A stretch of DNA of 64,000 bases, from contig CM070873.1 of NCBI GenBank assembly GCA_036365515.1, positions 171,555,104 to 171,619,103 of the forward strand, read 5' to 3'. Every line of letters starts with the position of its first letter. The first letter of the stretch is position 1. The stretch is from Torymus aiolomorphi. Its lineage: Eukaryota; Arthropoda; Insecta; Hymenoptera; Torymidae. The position numbers and the translations under genes were made by a program. Shown here piece by piece: positions 1 through 13,929 of this stretch. Under the pieces are notes generated by a model. The model had not been told where the DNA came from and made no database searches. It worked only from the letters and a program-made list of their open reading frames with translations.

Positions 1-1221
1 ATAGACGGTCCTGGAGGTTCGGGTAAAACATTTTTATATAAAACTTTAATTTATTATTTTCTATCAAAAGGAAAAAATATTATATCAATGGCTTGGACTG
101 GTATAGCGTCTACTCTATTACCCAAAGGAATGACTACTCATAGAACCTTTAGATTACCATTAGATTTAAATAGTATTGAAAATTCTTTTTTAAAATTAGA
201 ATCAGATAAAAATAAATTAAGAGAAACAGATGTCATAATCTGGGATGAAGCATCTATGATACCCAAAAAAGCTTTAGAAATTATTGAGAGAACTTTAAGA
301 GATTTATGTACAAACGATTTACCTTTTGGGGAAAAATTAATAATTTTAGGAGGTGATTTTCAACAAATACTCCCAGTAATGAAAAACGGATTTAAAAGTG
401 CTATAATTGAAGACACTATTAAATATTCTGAACTTTGGCATTTATTTAAAATTTTCAAATTATAACATAATATTCGTTCTCAGAATAATGAATTCTCAAA
501 ATTATTATTACAAATTGGAGACGGTAATATAAATCCTTTTATAATACCTAATAATTGGAGGACTAACGATGTTTGCTTACAAATTTATAAAAATATTAAT
601 AAATTAAATGATTATGATCGTGTTATTTTAGCACCTCATAATGATAATAGTGATAAGAAGACTTATTATAGTACAGATTATGCGACTCATAAAGGTGTTG
701 ATCGAAGTGATGACAACATTCATCTACTTTTTCCAATAGAAACATTAAACAATATTTATGAAGGTTTGCGACCTCATAAATTAGATTTAAAAGTTAATGC
801 TATTGTTATGTTAATTAGAAATTTGAGTATACACGAAGGTCTGTGTAACGGTACTAGACTTAAAATAACCAAATTATTTAGATATAATATTGAAGCAGAA
901 ATATTAACAGGAGAAAAAGTAGGTAATAGATTTTTTATTCCAAGAATTACATTAAATACAGGAGAATCTTCTTCATTACCATTTATTCTTTATAGAAAAC
1001 AGTTTCCATTAACATTAGCATTTTGCATGACCATTAATAAATCTCAGGGACAAAGTTTTGATTATGTAGGATTATACATCAAAAGGCAATTATTCTCACA
1101 CGGTCAATTATATGTTGCTTTATCACGATGTAGAAATCCAGATAACATATATATACTAAATAATTTAGAAAATTCATTAGAAATTGAAAATATTGTTTGG
1201 GAAGAAATTCTTGATAATTAA
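1..1221 (+). pseudogene. Helitron PIF1-type helicase, C-terminal part, broken
   Basis: The frame enters from outside the window and encodes the helicase half of a Helitron Rep/Hel transposase, which unwinds DNA during rolling-circle transposition. Visible motifs in order are Walker A GPGGSGKT (codons 3-10), Walker B IIWDEASM (near 235-258), GGDFQQILP (near 351), a late AFCMTINKSQGQSFD block and the terminal GQLYVALSRC motif of PIF1 helicases. The frame is broken by an in-frame TAA at 463-465, and about 13 codons are missing near 655 compared with the second relic at 9576-10595; both pieces stay in one frame. The sequence is AT-rich and has no intact start. The family assignment is secure; the Rep half is not visible. 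Confidence 0.9.
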
Positions 1222-1263
1222 AAAAAACAATTAGTTATATAAGTAAATGTGTATATATATTTA

Positions 1264-1530
1264 TTCTTCTAAAAGTTTTTCCAAAGGAATTGCTTCTGAC
1301 TATACGATTGTATCCTTCTAAAAGTTTTTCCAAAGGAATTTCTTTTGACTATACATTTGTATCCTTCTAAAAGTTTTTTCAAAGGAATTGCTTCTGACTA
1401 TACATTTGTATCCTTCTAAAAGTTTTTTCAAAGGAATTGTTTCTGACTATACATTTGTATCCTTCTAAAAGTTTTTCTAAAGGAATTGCTTTTAACTGTA
1501 CATTTATATCCTTCTAAAAATTTTTCTAAC
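1264..1530. repeat. 49-bp tandem repeat after the Helitron helicase
   Basis: Units begin at 1264, 1313, 1362, 1411, 1460 and 1509, an exact 49-bp period with the last unit partial. Each contains a TCCTTCTAAAAGTTTTT start and a GACTATACATTTG end. The array begins about 40 bp after the helicase stop, so it probably lies in the Helitron 3' region. Confidence 0.9.
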
Positions 1531-1935
1531 AGGAGAAGTGGTTATGTAGGGTTATTGTCGAAGAATGCCACTTTAAATAAAAATTCAACGCGTCCATTAA
1601 GAGTACCTCCAGGGTGCAGACGTGGCGTGGAAAAAACTGTCTTTTCATTACAAATATAATTTTTTTGCTTCCCAATATTAAATTTTACATTATATTTACA
1701 TTTTTAATACTACAAATTTTGTATAAAAACTATGAGAATGTTCTATTTTATTTCATTATTTAGGGGACATTGAGGGGGGCTAGGAGGCGTGGCGTTGAGG
1801 AGGGGGTGAGGGGGGAGTCTACCAGAATAATAAGTCACGATATGAGAAGGGTCTGAGAGGGGCGCTGAGGGTGATGAGAAGGGGGCGAGGGGTGCAGGTG
1901 AGGGGTGTATGTGGCTACATTCCTCTATATAATAT
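1531..1935. other. Gene-free stretch with a G-rich segment
   Basis: No coding frame is supported. The segment 1763-1910 on the plus strand has many runs of four or more G and could form G-quadruplexes. A similar G-rich block follows the second Helitron relic (11337-11480), so it may be part of the element tail. Confidence 0.5.
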
Positions 1936-2008
1936 AGGAATATATATATATATATATATCTGTGTGTGTGCGTGTGTGTGCGTGCGCGCGCGTGTATGTG
2001 TGCGTGTG
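1936..2008. repeat. (TA)n then (TG/CG)n microsatellite
   Basis: A TA run is followed directly by a TG/CG alternating run ending near 2008. Both are simple-sequence repeats. Confidence 0.9.
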
Positions 2009-2361
2009 TCTTTGTTACGGCGGTTTATGGCGATCAACACTGTATATTAGTAACTTTAGCCCAGAGTTCTGCACTACAAGTGGGTAAGGGCGTCGCTGCG
2101 CGCCGCCATTGTCTACCATGGTACCATCCCTCAGGTTATTGACATTCGTAGCGACGCCTGCGGTGCCCCCTTTAGTTACCGCACAATTTTTCCGGAAATT
2201 TTGTTTGAACTCTTTAAGTCGGAACTCTAGGTCTGGTGGCATAAACCCCTATATTACAGAAGTTATGTCGCCCGGTGACCATAAACCTATGCGGTTGTCA
2301 TAAACCCCGGTATATATAAGAAGGTTACCATAACGCCGATAATATATATATATATATATAT
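2009..2361. other. Possible MITE between two microsatellites
   Basis: The ends carry a weak imperfect inverted repeat (GTTACGGCGGTTTATGGCG near 2014 against GGTTACCATAACGCCG near 2325), and the phrase CATAAAC recurs at 2240, 2280 and 2299. There is no coding potential. A TA run (2340-2361) closes the segment. The element call is tentative. Confidence 0.3.
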
Positions 2362-3732
2362 TGTCACGGCCTGCCGTACCGACGTCGCGGATAAGCCGTA
2401 GTTGAAGTAGCTCATGCGCGCGAATGCGAGATGGCGCGTCGATGCAGAATCTGAGCTGCATCGACTTGATGACTAGCAGACGTGGCGAGCTGGCGACGGC
2501 CATCATATAGTTGACGGGAAAGAGAAAGAACACGCACCCGAGTACGGTCCGCTCTTATTTCTTGATTAAGAAGAAAGTATTAGTTTCACCACTCAAAAAG
2601 TTTCGAGTGATAGTGTCGTGTACGCAGAAGCCTTCCGCAAGCTTTTATCTTTCACTGAGGAAAACTTGTGCCGCTAGACGAGGAGATTTCAAGTATTCGT
2701 GCAACAGGCAGGATCAACCTGCCGAACAGTCTTCATCGTCGCGAAATCTCGGCTACGAGACAGCTGAACCGGCCAAGCCGCTGCTACAGAGGGGAGAGCT
2801 CGCTGCTAGTCCAAATAGACTGCGCTATAGTTTTCGATAGAAAAGGTAAGCGTGCATGCATTCTTCCGCGCCGCGTATTAGCTCCGCGTAACCGTTTGTC
2901 CAGGCTCGTCTTACCTGGACATCGGCTCCGAATAGGCGTTCTCGTGCGGTGAGAGCAAGTGCGAGGAGAGAGTGTAGGCATCGGGTTCGCACTTCATCAA
3001 GGTCAAATGTGAGGTTAAACCACCAGCTTTTTCAAAGCCGGTGAGTGCGCACAACAGGTGCGCACACGTGTAAAACCGCCGTCTACCCTCTCTCTCACAC
3101 TTATACTTGTGTGCGTCGCGCGGCGATCGCGACTGCTCTCACACCTCGTCGCATTACTCGGTGAGCGCACACGTAGAGTACCGCTCACGTGAGGCGTATT
3201 ATACCTCACGTGCGTGGCGTAATTTACCGCGAGCGTGACGTCAGTCTCCGAGGCAGCTGACGTCAAAGGTAACGTGCTGGCGCACCATTTAGATAGAGAA
3301 GACGCAAATTTAAATTCAATTCTTTTATATTTCTGATTTATTATCAAACCACAACCACTTATATTTAATAAACCTTAGTCTTTTGTTATTAACTTTAACC
3401 ACTCGAGTTATTATTTCGCGACCTTAGTCATTCCCCGCTCCCCGCCGCCTCCGCGGTCGTTACGTAAGATAAAACGTATCGTTTCACCTGAGCAGCCGGC
3501 ACACGAACCAGTGAACGAGAGGAGAGTTCGAGTCACTGGTGAGAAACAAAGCGCAAGTCTTCGACTTGCGTGTTGCACGGTAAGTCACCAGTTTAGGTTA
3601 ACATTGCACGACGTTGTAGCGTCTGTTACCTAATCTGGCTACTCAATCTCCGGGAGTTGAACCGAGAGATACGGAATTGAACCACTAAGGTACGCAGGAG
3701 AAACGTGACTTAGCCAGAAAATCCACCCCGCG

Positions 3733-3735
<3 letters not shown>
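2362..3735. mobile_element. Putative solo LTR, 1.37 kb
   Basis: The segment begins TGTCACGG and ends CCGCGACA, so its termini are TG...CA within an imperfect inverted repeat (7 of 8 bases). The four bases on each side read ATAT, which fits a target duplication but is uninformative inside an (AT)n tract. A polyadenylation-like AATAAA lies near 3366. No gag or pol is adjacent. It does not match the other LTRs in the window. A non-LTR origin of this GC-rich block cannot be excluded. Confidence 0.5.
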
Positions 3736-3810
<75 letters not shown>

Positions 3811-3812
3811 AA
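3736..3812. repeat. (AT)n microsatellite
   Basis: About 75 bp of TA repeat with two interruptions separates the putative solo LTR from the palindromic element. Confidence 0.95.
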
Positions 3813-6172
<2,360 letters not shown>

Positions 6173-6379
6173 TAAAATTTTTTGAAGCGTTTAAATATTG
6201 AACATTTTTACTTGTTATTTTTCGTATGGTTAGAGTGACAATAAACTATTATTCATTCCATAACCACCACAGAAAAGGCTTGGTCATCTTTCAAACATAT
6301 TTTTTGAAAATTAAAAGTTCTTTTTATTTTCAACTCAAAAAGTATTTTTGGATAAGGTCTACTACGAAGAGTAATAAAA

Positions 6380-7455
6380 ATGAACAAACTCACTGATAGA
6401 GAAAGAATAACGATTCTCATGATGAGAGGTTGGGGACACATGCAGCGTCTTATAGGGCCGCAAGAGATATTTTTAATGCTTCATTTAGGGTTGGTGGTAC
6501 TCCACTATCATTTTCAACAGTTCAAAAAACTGTTAGAAGGTTTGAAAATACCGGCACTATCAACGATTTACCTCGATCAGGCAGACCAATGTCAGCAGGT
6601 AACGAAGAGAAATCTTTAGATGTTGTGTTAACATTCACCGAAGATCCGCATACTTCCGTTCGTAGAGCTGCTCAAGTGCACGAAATAAGTAAATCATCTA
6701 TTCATAACATACTAAAGAGAGAGAAGTTCCATCCATTTAAAGTAACGCTAATACACAAGTTAAATGAAGATGATTTCGATCGTCGCGTTGAATTCTGTGA
6801 TGATATGATGGCACGCATCGTACAAAATCCAAATTTTCCATCAAATATAGTCTTCTCAGATGAAGCTACATTTCAACTTGACTCAAGCGTAAATAGGCAT
6901 AACTGTAGATATTGGGCAGTTGAAAACCCTCATTGGGCAAGAGAAGCCAAGTCACAATATCCACAAAAATTAAATGTCTGGGCTGGAATATTAAATAATA
7001 GGATTATAGGACCATTTTTTATTGATGGCAATTTAAATGCAGAAAAGTATGAAACTATGTTGCGGAATCAAATTGTTCCTGCTATAAGAGAAATAGCTGG
7101 AGAGGACTTTAATAACACATGGTATCAACAGGACGGTGCAGCAGCTCATTATGCACGAAACGTTCGCACATACTTAGATACAGTATTCATTAATCGATGG
7201 ATAGGACGAAGAGGTGCAATTGAATGGCCAGCTAGGTCCCCCGATTTAACGCCTCTAGATTATTTCTATTGGGGTTATCTGAAGGATCGTGTATTCAAAA
7301 CAAAACCCTTAAACTTAGATGAATTACGTGAAAGGATCATTGATGAATCAGCTCTCATTCCTACTAAATTGATTGAAAATGCTGTTGGTGCTTTCTATCA
7401 TCGATTAGGTTACTGTCAAGAAATGAATGGAGAACAGTTCGAGCACTTGAAATAA
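6380..7455 (+). pseudogene. Tc1/mariner-type DD36D transposase, one frameshift
   Basis: Encodes a cut-and-paste DDE/D transposase acting on the flanking TIRs. An ATG at 6380 begins MNKLTDRERITILMMRG, and the frame then shifts near 6430-6440 (one base missing) into the long frame ending at 7455. The N-terminal half shows helix-turn-helix DNA-binding features (PLSFSTVQKTVRRFE; DLPRSGRP). The catalytic aspartates are visible in SDEATF, QQDGAAAH and ARSPDLTPLD. The last two are separated by 36 residues, so the triad is D-D-36-D. Total length, about 358 residues, fits the superfamily. Apart from the frameshift the frame is open, so inactivation is recent or minor. The ORF 3' end lies within the right inverted repeat. 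Confidence 0.9.
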
Positions 7456-8420
7456 GATGTTATACTGTTTAAAAAAATCAAATGTGAGAGGGACTCACGT
7501 AAATCAAGCGCCCCATCGTGAGAGGCAAGGGGACTCACGTAAATCAAGCACCCCATCGTGAGAGGCAAGGGGACTCACGTAAATCAAGCGCCCCATCGTG
7601 AGAGGCAAGGGGACTCACGTAAATCAAGCACCCCATCGTGAGAGGCAAGGGGACTCACGTAAATCAAGCACCCCAAAGGGAACAGATTTTACTACGTCCA
7701 CGTCGTTGTTCCTGGGTAACGCTAAATGTAAAAAAATTGAACTTGACATGACTTTTAAGGACAATGTCAAGGTCACCATTAGATTTCTCGTTGAAAACTA
7801 CTAAAGAATTAACCTCGCTCAGTGTGATAAAAAGTTTACACAAGATCAGACCGTCATTAAGTTTAAATGACCTTCAAATGAACGTCAAGGTCCTTCTTGA
7901 ACTATGTTCTGAGTACATGTTTGGACGTAAAGTTTCACACTCTTTCCGATTCCGCTAAAAAATAGGGGTTACCATTTAAAAAAATGAGGTTGACCTCGAA
8001 ATAACCTCAAAAATGAGGCTCAAAATGAGGTTCAAGGTCGAATCAGAGGTCACCTTCAAGTCTTCGTTCGAACTTACCAAACCTTACCTTTGTTTTGTTT
8101 TACCACTGAACTCGCGAAATTTTTAAGAAATCATACTTTGACCTCAATTTGACCTCTGGGGGTAACCTCAACCTCATACCTTAATACATATCCGGACGTA
8201 AAATTTCCCGCTCTTTCAGATTCCGCTATAAAAAATAGGGGTTACCATTTAAAAAAATGAGGTTGACCTTGAAATAACCTCAAAAATGAGGTCCAAGGTC
8301 GAATCCAAGGTCACCATTGGATTCCTCGTAAAAAATTACTACAAAGGCGACCTTAAGATTTTCCAATAGTAATTCAGCAGAGAAATTATTTGGGTGTTTC
8401 CAGACTTTTTGGACACGCTG
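7345..8420 (-). repeat. Right terminal inverted repeat, including transposase 3' end
   Basis: Inverse of 5440-6172, interrupted by the tandem array at 7491-7674, which the left arm lacks. Confidence 0.85.
7491..7674. repeat. 40-bp tandem repeat inside the mariner right arm
   Basis: Units beginning GGACTCACGTAAATCAAGC start at 7491, 7531, 7571, 7611 and 7651, an exact 40-bp period with almost no divergence (one G/A variant position). The last copy is partial. Confidence 0.95.
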
Positions 8421-8660
8421 TATATAAAGACCTATACACGTTATTTCTGGTAATCTACAGGGTCCTATAGTTTATCTCTTCAGAGTTCCCTATATAAGCG
8501 CGTGACCAAAGAAATAATATCCCTGGGGTTATTGACTCTAGACGCGTCCCAGAAATAACGCTTACGTACAGAAAAATTTCCGGGACGTCCCGGAAAAAAC
8601 AGCGCGTCCCGGAAATAACAGCGATGTACAGTGTAAACGTCCCGGAACGAACCGTTGCAG

Positions 8661-8736
<76 letters not shown>

Positions 8737-8965
8737 GCAACGGTTCGTTCCGGGACGTTTACACTGTACATCGCTGTTATTTCCGGGACGCGCTGTTTTT
8801 TCCGGGATGTCCCGGAAATTTTTCTGTACGTAAGCGTTATTTCTGGGACGCGTCTAGAGTCAATAACCCCAGGGATATTATTTCTTTAGTCACGCGCTTA
8901 TATAGGGAACTCTGAAGAGATAAACTATAGGACCCTGTAGATTACCAGAAATAACGTGTATAGGT

Positions 8966-8975
<10 letters not shown>
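8421..8975. mobile_element. Near-perfect palindromic MITE with (AT)n loop
   Basis: The arms 8424-8664 and 8733-8972 are inverted copies that I could distinguish at only two positions (GTGACCAAAG/GTGACTAAAG and GGACGTCCC/GGACATCCC). A pure TA run of about 70 bp forms the loop. The arms contain repeats of TCCCGGAAATAAC and the core TAAAGAAATAATATCCCTGG shared with the hairpin elements at 9009, 25847 and 26120. It directly abuts the TA target duplication of the mariner element. No ORF is credible. Confidence 0.85.

Positions 8976-9003
<28 letters not shown>
8976..9003. repeat. (AT)n microsatellite
   Basis: Short TA run between two hairpin elements. Confidence 0.9.
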
Positions 9004-9005
<2 letters not shown>

Positions 9006-9008
9006 ATC

Positions 9009-9250
9009 ATAACAATGGGAATTGGTATATTTGAAGAGAGATCAACGTATAGATCGGTACTTTTGAAGAGATGTCGGCATTTTGAAGAGACTCCTCAAAT
9101 TTCTCAAAGCAAGAATCGCGACTTTTGAGGAGAAATCTATACCCCCTTTTCCCAGAGTCGGTAACCTGAGGGTCATTATTTCTTTAGTCACATTGTCCGA
9201 ACTCTGAGCGAAAGGTTCACATCTCCTCAAAAGTACCAATTTACAAACAC
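9009..9250 (+). mobile_element. Short hairpin MITE, family with GAAGAGA modules, copy A
   Basis: Begins near ACAATGGGAATTGGTATATTTGAAGAG and ends AAAAGTACCAATTTACAAA. The modules TTTTGAAGAGA and TTTTGAGGAGA recur in both orientations. It contains, on the minus strand, the shared core GACCCTCAGGTTACCGACTC. A second copy lies inverted at 26120-26362. No ORF. Confidence 0.75.
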
Positions 9251-9263
9251 ACACACACAGACA

Positions 9264-9264
9264 C

Positions 9265-9347
<83 letters not shown>
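9264..9347. repeat. (AT)n microsatellite
   Basis: TA run of about 80 bp following a short CA run (9244-9263). Confidence 0.95.
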
Positions 9348-9352
<5 letters not shown>

Positions 9353-9353
<1 letters not shown>

Positions 9354-9400
9354 CTAGGGGGGGTTCGCCCCGTGCTCGCTCCGCTCGCCAACCTCCATTT
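9353..9400 (-). mobile_element. Helitron-like 3' terminus (hairpin plus CTAG)
   Basis: Read on the minus strand the sequence is a GC-rich GCGAGCGGAGCGAGC segment, then a GGGGCGAACCCC hairpin, then CTAGT at 9357-9353. A short hairpin a few bases before CTAG followed by T is the canonical Helitron 3' end. The orientation is opposite to the helicase relic that follows. Confidence 0.55.
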
Positions 9401-9575
9401 TCAGAGAGAAATTTTATAATAATGAACTATGAAACTCTCAAATTTTGACAATATGAAATTTTCACGGGTAAAATATCAGACTTAAGACGAATCAAAGGTA
9501 AAGGATATACTATTTATGTTCTTTATAATTGCTTCAGAGCAATGAAATATCGTTATATTAATTGAATAAATAGTG

Positions 9576-10595
9576 TAGAAAATTGATCATATTAGGAGGT
9601 GATTTTCGGCAAATTCTTCCAGTTATAAAATGTGGTGACAAAAATAGTATAATTGAAGAAACAGTTAAATTTTCTGCGTTATGGACTCTTTTTAAAGTTT
9701 TAAAATTAAATCAAAATATTCTTTCGGAAAATAAAGAATTTGCTTCACTATTGTTACAATAGGGTGAAGGAAAAATTAATCCATTTATTATTCCAAATAA
9801 ATGGAAAACGAATAATATTTGTAAAGAAATTTATAGTAACATTAATATTTATTATTTTTATGTATGGTACTCTGCACCATGGGTTTATCCACCCTTATGT
9901 TTTGTTAAATAAATAAATAAATAAATTAAAACTTCAATAGATCGTGTAATCTTAACCGCTCATAATAAAGATACTAAAATTATTAATAATAAAGTTTTAG
10001 AATTATTGAATAAAAAAGTACATACGTATTATAGTTTAGATTATGCAACTCATAAAGGAGTTGATCATACAGACGAAAATATTCATTTAAATTATCCAAT
10101 TGAAATGCTTAACAATATTAGAGAAGGTCTTCCACCTCATGAATTAAAATTGAAAGTAAATGCTATTGTTATGTTAATTAGAAATATAAGTATTGTACAA
10201 GGAATGTGTAATGGTACACGTCTAAGAATAACTGGATTATATGCTCATAATTTTAAGGCAGAAATAATTACAGGCGAAAGAATTGTTAAAGAGGTTTTTA
10301 TTCCACGAATAACATTAAATACTGCAGATTCATCTTCATGTCCTTTTATACTTTACCGTAAACAATTTCCAATTGTATTAGCTTTTGCCATGACAATAAA
10401 TAAATCTCAAGGACAGAGTTTCGATTCTATTGGAATTTTTATTTGACGACCACTATTATATTTATATTTTCACATGGTCAGTTATATGTTGCTTTATCCC
10501 GATGTAAAAATCCTAACAATATATTTATTGAAAATTGTTCAGAGAATTCTTTAATAATAGATAACATTGTATGGAAAGAAATTTTTGAAATTTAA
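9576..10595 (+). pseudogene. Second Helitron PIF1 helicase relic
   Basis: Homologous to the relic at 1-1221 but truncated at the N-terminal side. It begins near LIILGGDFRQILPV, so the Walker A and B motifs are lost. Breaks are an in-frame stop near 9762, an inserted block at about 9843-9931, a stop at 10444-10446 and a frame change just after it. The C-terminal FSHGQLYVALSRC motif is still readable near 10470-10506, and the frame ends at 10593-10595. It retains about 13 codons that the first copy lacks (around 9970-10010). It is clearly dead. Confidence 0.88.
9843..9931 (+). mobile_element. Short insertion with (AAAT)n tail, possible retroposon fragment
   Basis: This segment interrupts the helicase frame and has no counterpart in the first relic. 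It contains GGTACTCTGCACCATGGG and ends in TTAAATAAATAAATAAATAA, like the 3' tail of a SINE or truncated LINE. No family was recognised. Confidence 0.45.
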
Positions 10596-11336
10596 TCTAT
10601 AATTTACACTATAAGATTTGATGAGTGAAAATTTATGTCGTATTTGTATATGATCTCAATTTCTCCTAAGCTCAAGGAATTTATAACAATAATCATTTTA
10701 ATTAAAATATTACCCTTTGTGAAAATATAAGACATGTTGTATCTTCTCACAAGTTTAATATCATAAATAATCTGAATATTGTTGTACATTTAATAAATAA
10801 ATATTTCATAATTATTTAATATATTAATGTGAAATATTTATTTATTAAATGTAATAAAGATGTGAATTAATTTTCATTATATTTTAAACTTTGCACAATT
10901 TTTGTTTCAAAGAAATTACAATAATAAGTAATGAAAATTAATTTACATCTTACATGGTGGAGGAAGGAAGGGCTAGGTTGTAGTCAAGGAGGATTACGGA
11001 GGGATGACTCCCATGGTTTTTAGGGCTACTGGCGATGAATTCCATGGTTGTGTTTAGGCTCATTATATAAATAATTATTGTGTAATTCTATATGATTTCG
11101 GCATGTCCCAAAATCATATATATAATTATTATTATTTCTTATATATAAAACCTAAGCTCAATAAAATAAAAAATTCAACGTGGTAACAGTTAAAAACATA
11201 TTGTCTATGTTGGTTCTAATAATAATAAGTATATTTTTGAGTTCTTTTATATGTTCGAATTCAAAGATTTAGTGACAGTTTTCTCTTTGATGGTTTTTCG
11301 ATTATCATAAAAAACAATAGTCCGGTAGTAGTCCAG
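10596..11336. other. AT-rich gene-free region with two stem-loop arrangements
   Basis: 10786-10853 is an inverted repeat built on ACATTTAATAAATAAATATTTC. 10857-10951 is another, with AAGATGTGAATTAATTTTCATTA arms around an 40-50 base loop. No ORF is supported. These may be the tail of the Helitron or a small MITE. Confidence 0.5.
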
Positions 11337-11480
11337 AGGTGAAGGGGACGGTGGAGCGGATGGTGGAGGGGACGGTGGGTGGAGGGTGGTGGAGGGAGCG
11401 GTGGAGGGCGATGGAGGGGACGGTGGGGGGCGGTGGAGGGCGGCGAGGGGACGGTGGAGGGCGTTGGTGGGGAAGGTGGA
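11337..11480. repeat. G-rich minisatellite (GGTGGAGGGGACGGTGG)
   Basis: Irregular repeats of about 15 bp such as GGTGGAGGGGACGGTG. G-quadruplex-prone on the plus strand. Confidence 0.8.
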
Positions 11481-11544
11481 GAGCCTGCGTTCAGATATAG
11501 CAGTAACGCCTATATAATATATGGAGATATATATATATATACAT

Positions 11545-13705
11545 TGTAACGAGTTGCGTTTTTTTTGACTCGACACTGAGTTATGTGTACACGGTTGTAC
11601 ACATAGCTAAACAGGTTTTCTTGTCTCACTCTGTCGAGGTACAACGCTTCAGAGGTGGGTAGCAGACGACACCGATGTAACGACAGCCACAGAGTCCACG
11701 CCGAGGGCGATGATGCGCAGAGAGGAAGGGAGCGGAAAGCAGCATGCAGCACTGAGGCGATGAAAGCCGAACCACCTGCTCGCACGCTCGCAGACGACGC
11801 ACACGAAAATTAATACTGTGCCCGAATGCGAACGTGTCCAAGTGAGCCCGGCCGCCATGTTGCGGAGACAGCAGCCGCCGAAGGAAGCTGCCGGCAGCCG
11901 ACGCACACTCGCGCCGCACTCACGCACTATACACACACGGAAACATCGACACGAGCACGCGTGGCCACGAATACTTGTTGCGGCTGTACGACGGCCACGA
12001 GGCCGGCAGCCATGCGAGACGCAAGACCGAGAGAGAGAACATGCGCGACGACGCGCCGATGCTGCTCATACTGAGCGAGAGGAAGAGACGGCAGCCTACG
12101 AGCTGCACCCCGTGTGCGAGTAAGAGAGAGAGAGAGAGAGAGAGCGAGCGAGAGCCGCGGAGTAGGAGAGTAAGGTAGAACGGGAATACGGCCCGACAGC
12201 CTGCACGCTGCACATAGCCGAGGAAGTATGCGTGAGGGAAATAGAGTGCGCAGCGGCGCAAAAGTATGAGTGAGAGAGAGCGCGCAGCGGCGTACAAGTA
12301 TGGGTGAGAGAGAGTGCGCAGCGGCGCACAAGTATGAGAGAGAGAGAGAGAGAGAACTACCGATAAGAGGACGACCGCCGAATCAAAGTATGGAGGCGCG
12401 CCGTCGTCTAAAGCCGCGCCCCCACTAAGCACAGAGAAATAAGCCAGGTTATACCGGTTTAAAATTCGCGCGCAACAGGTGGCAGCAGGAATTGACTCGG
12501 CAATCGTTGCCGTCACGCATGGCCAATAGCAGCCACCGTTCTAGTAATTAGAGCCCTAATTGGGTTGCATTAATAAGTTTCACCACAAAAGGAAAAAGAA
12601 AATCGCGACGCGCGCCGATACCTGCTGCCAACCTGGCCACCGACCGATCTGATTGAATGAGAGCGAGAGAGAAAGAGAGAGACGCCACTGAGGAAGAAGA
12701 CGGAAGCGAGCAGGCACCGCTTCTTTCTTTTTCACTCAGTCCTGGATTATCGTCTAGTGCACACCTCGTAGTTTTTCTGAAGTAATCGTTGGAGAGTTCT
12801 GAATTAATAGGTGGAGAATTTTGAGTAGTAATTGGAGAGTTCGAGTAGTAGTTGGAGAGCGTCTGAATTAGTAGTGTGAGAGAGTATTGTATTAGTTGGG
12901 AGAGTGCCGTGAGAGGGTAGTGTTGGAGAGTGAGAAAAAGAGAATATTTGTCCGCCGCCAACTTGTGACTCTCGCCGCGAACCACCGTAGAGAGGGAGAG
13001 AGAGAGAGTTTGAGGTCCTTGCGAGTGACAGACTTGCAACGGTAAAAATTTGGTTCGCTGTCGTCGGGAGGCATTTTCTTTCCTGCCCCCGACCCCCAAT
13101 TTTATCATTTTTCTTTTTGTTTATGGCGAGGGATAGTTTCCAGCGGGGAGAAAGTAGAGTCAGTTCCCTCTCCCATGCGCGCGAATACCCGGCGTGCGAG
13201 GCCCCGAGCGACCATCTTGTCAACCGCGTTCCGCAACATCCGAGTGTTCAACGTCCACCGCCAGAGAAAAGACTTTAATCGTGCCATTAAAGATCATAAT
13301 CACTAGCTGCACCGGTGTTATTTTATTTTATGTGTTTTCTTTTGTGTTCCTTGCGGGTGTACGCGAGTCGTTATTCGTCGCACGAAGAACCAAACGCGTC
13401 ACTTCCCGTTCGCGTATTTTCCTTAGTCGCCGAGGGTATCAGACGCCCCAGGCCTTCGCAACGCCGTCCACGCCCGGGAGGAAGGAGAGTCCATAGCCAG
13501 GCAGAGGAGGAGGAGAAGAAAACGCGTCGTCACCGTAGTCTGGCGCCCCCCAAAATGAAATGTTGACCGCGCTTGCGCGTTATCGTGCCGAGGGATAGGG
13601 TTGGTGCGGGGAGTTATGTGCGGGCGTGAAAGTCTACCGTGCATTACAAGATCTCAGGGCGAGATCGTACGTTGTAAAGGGGGTGGGAAAATTCGCCACA
13701 TAACA
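11545..13705 (+). repeat. 5' LTR of the giant Gypsy element
   Basis: Starts TGTAACGAG and ends CCACATAACA. It matches the 3' LTR almost throughout but lacks about 70 bp just after a T8 tract near its start. It contains many purine GAGAGA tracts, so the long minus-strand frames in it are low-complexity artefacts. Confidence 0.9.
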
Positions 13706-13871
13706 AATGACGCCAGCAACGTGGGGCCGACACCGACATTAGGGAAAATTACGCGAATCGACAAGCCGAGACACGCGAGAGAGAGAACAAATTGTGAGTC
13801 GAGCCGACTCGCTCCGACAGATACCATTATTATTTTTCTTTTTCATCTATATTTATTTAAAAGTTCAATTG

Positions 13872-13929
<58 letters not shown>

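Noticed and set aside
1264..1530. 49-bp repeats resembling a CRISPR array
   Set aside because: Pure tandem repeat, no spacers, no cas genes; a minisatellite.
6380..6619. 79-codon frame as a separate small gene before the transposase
   Set aside because: Only its first 17 or so codons are transposase-like; the rest is an out-of-frame reading created by the frameshift near 6430.
7491..7674. Regular 40-bp repeats resembling a CRISPR array
   Set aside because: The repeat is contiguous with no variable spacers, and the context is a eukaryotic transposon.
11247..13644. Long minus-strand frames in the Gypsy LTR (for example 11920-12516)
   Set aside because: They are Ser/Leu-rich complements of GAGAGA tracts, reappear in the other LTR with shifts, and show no domain.
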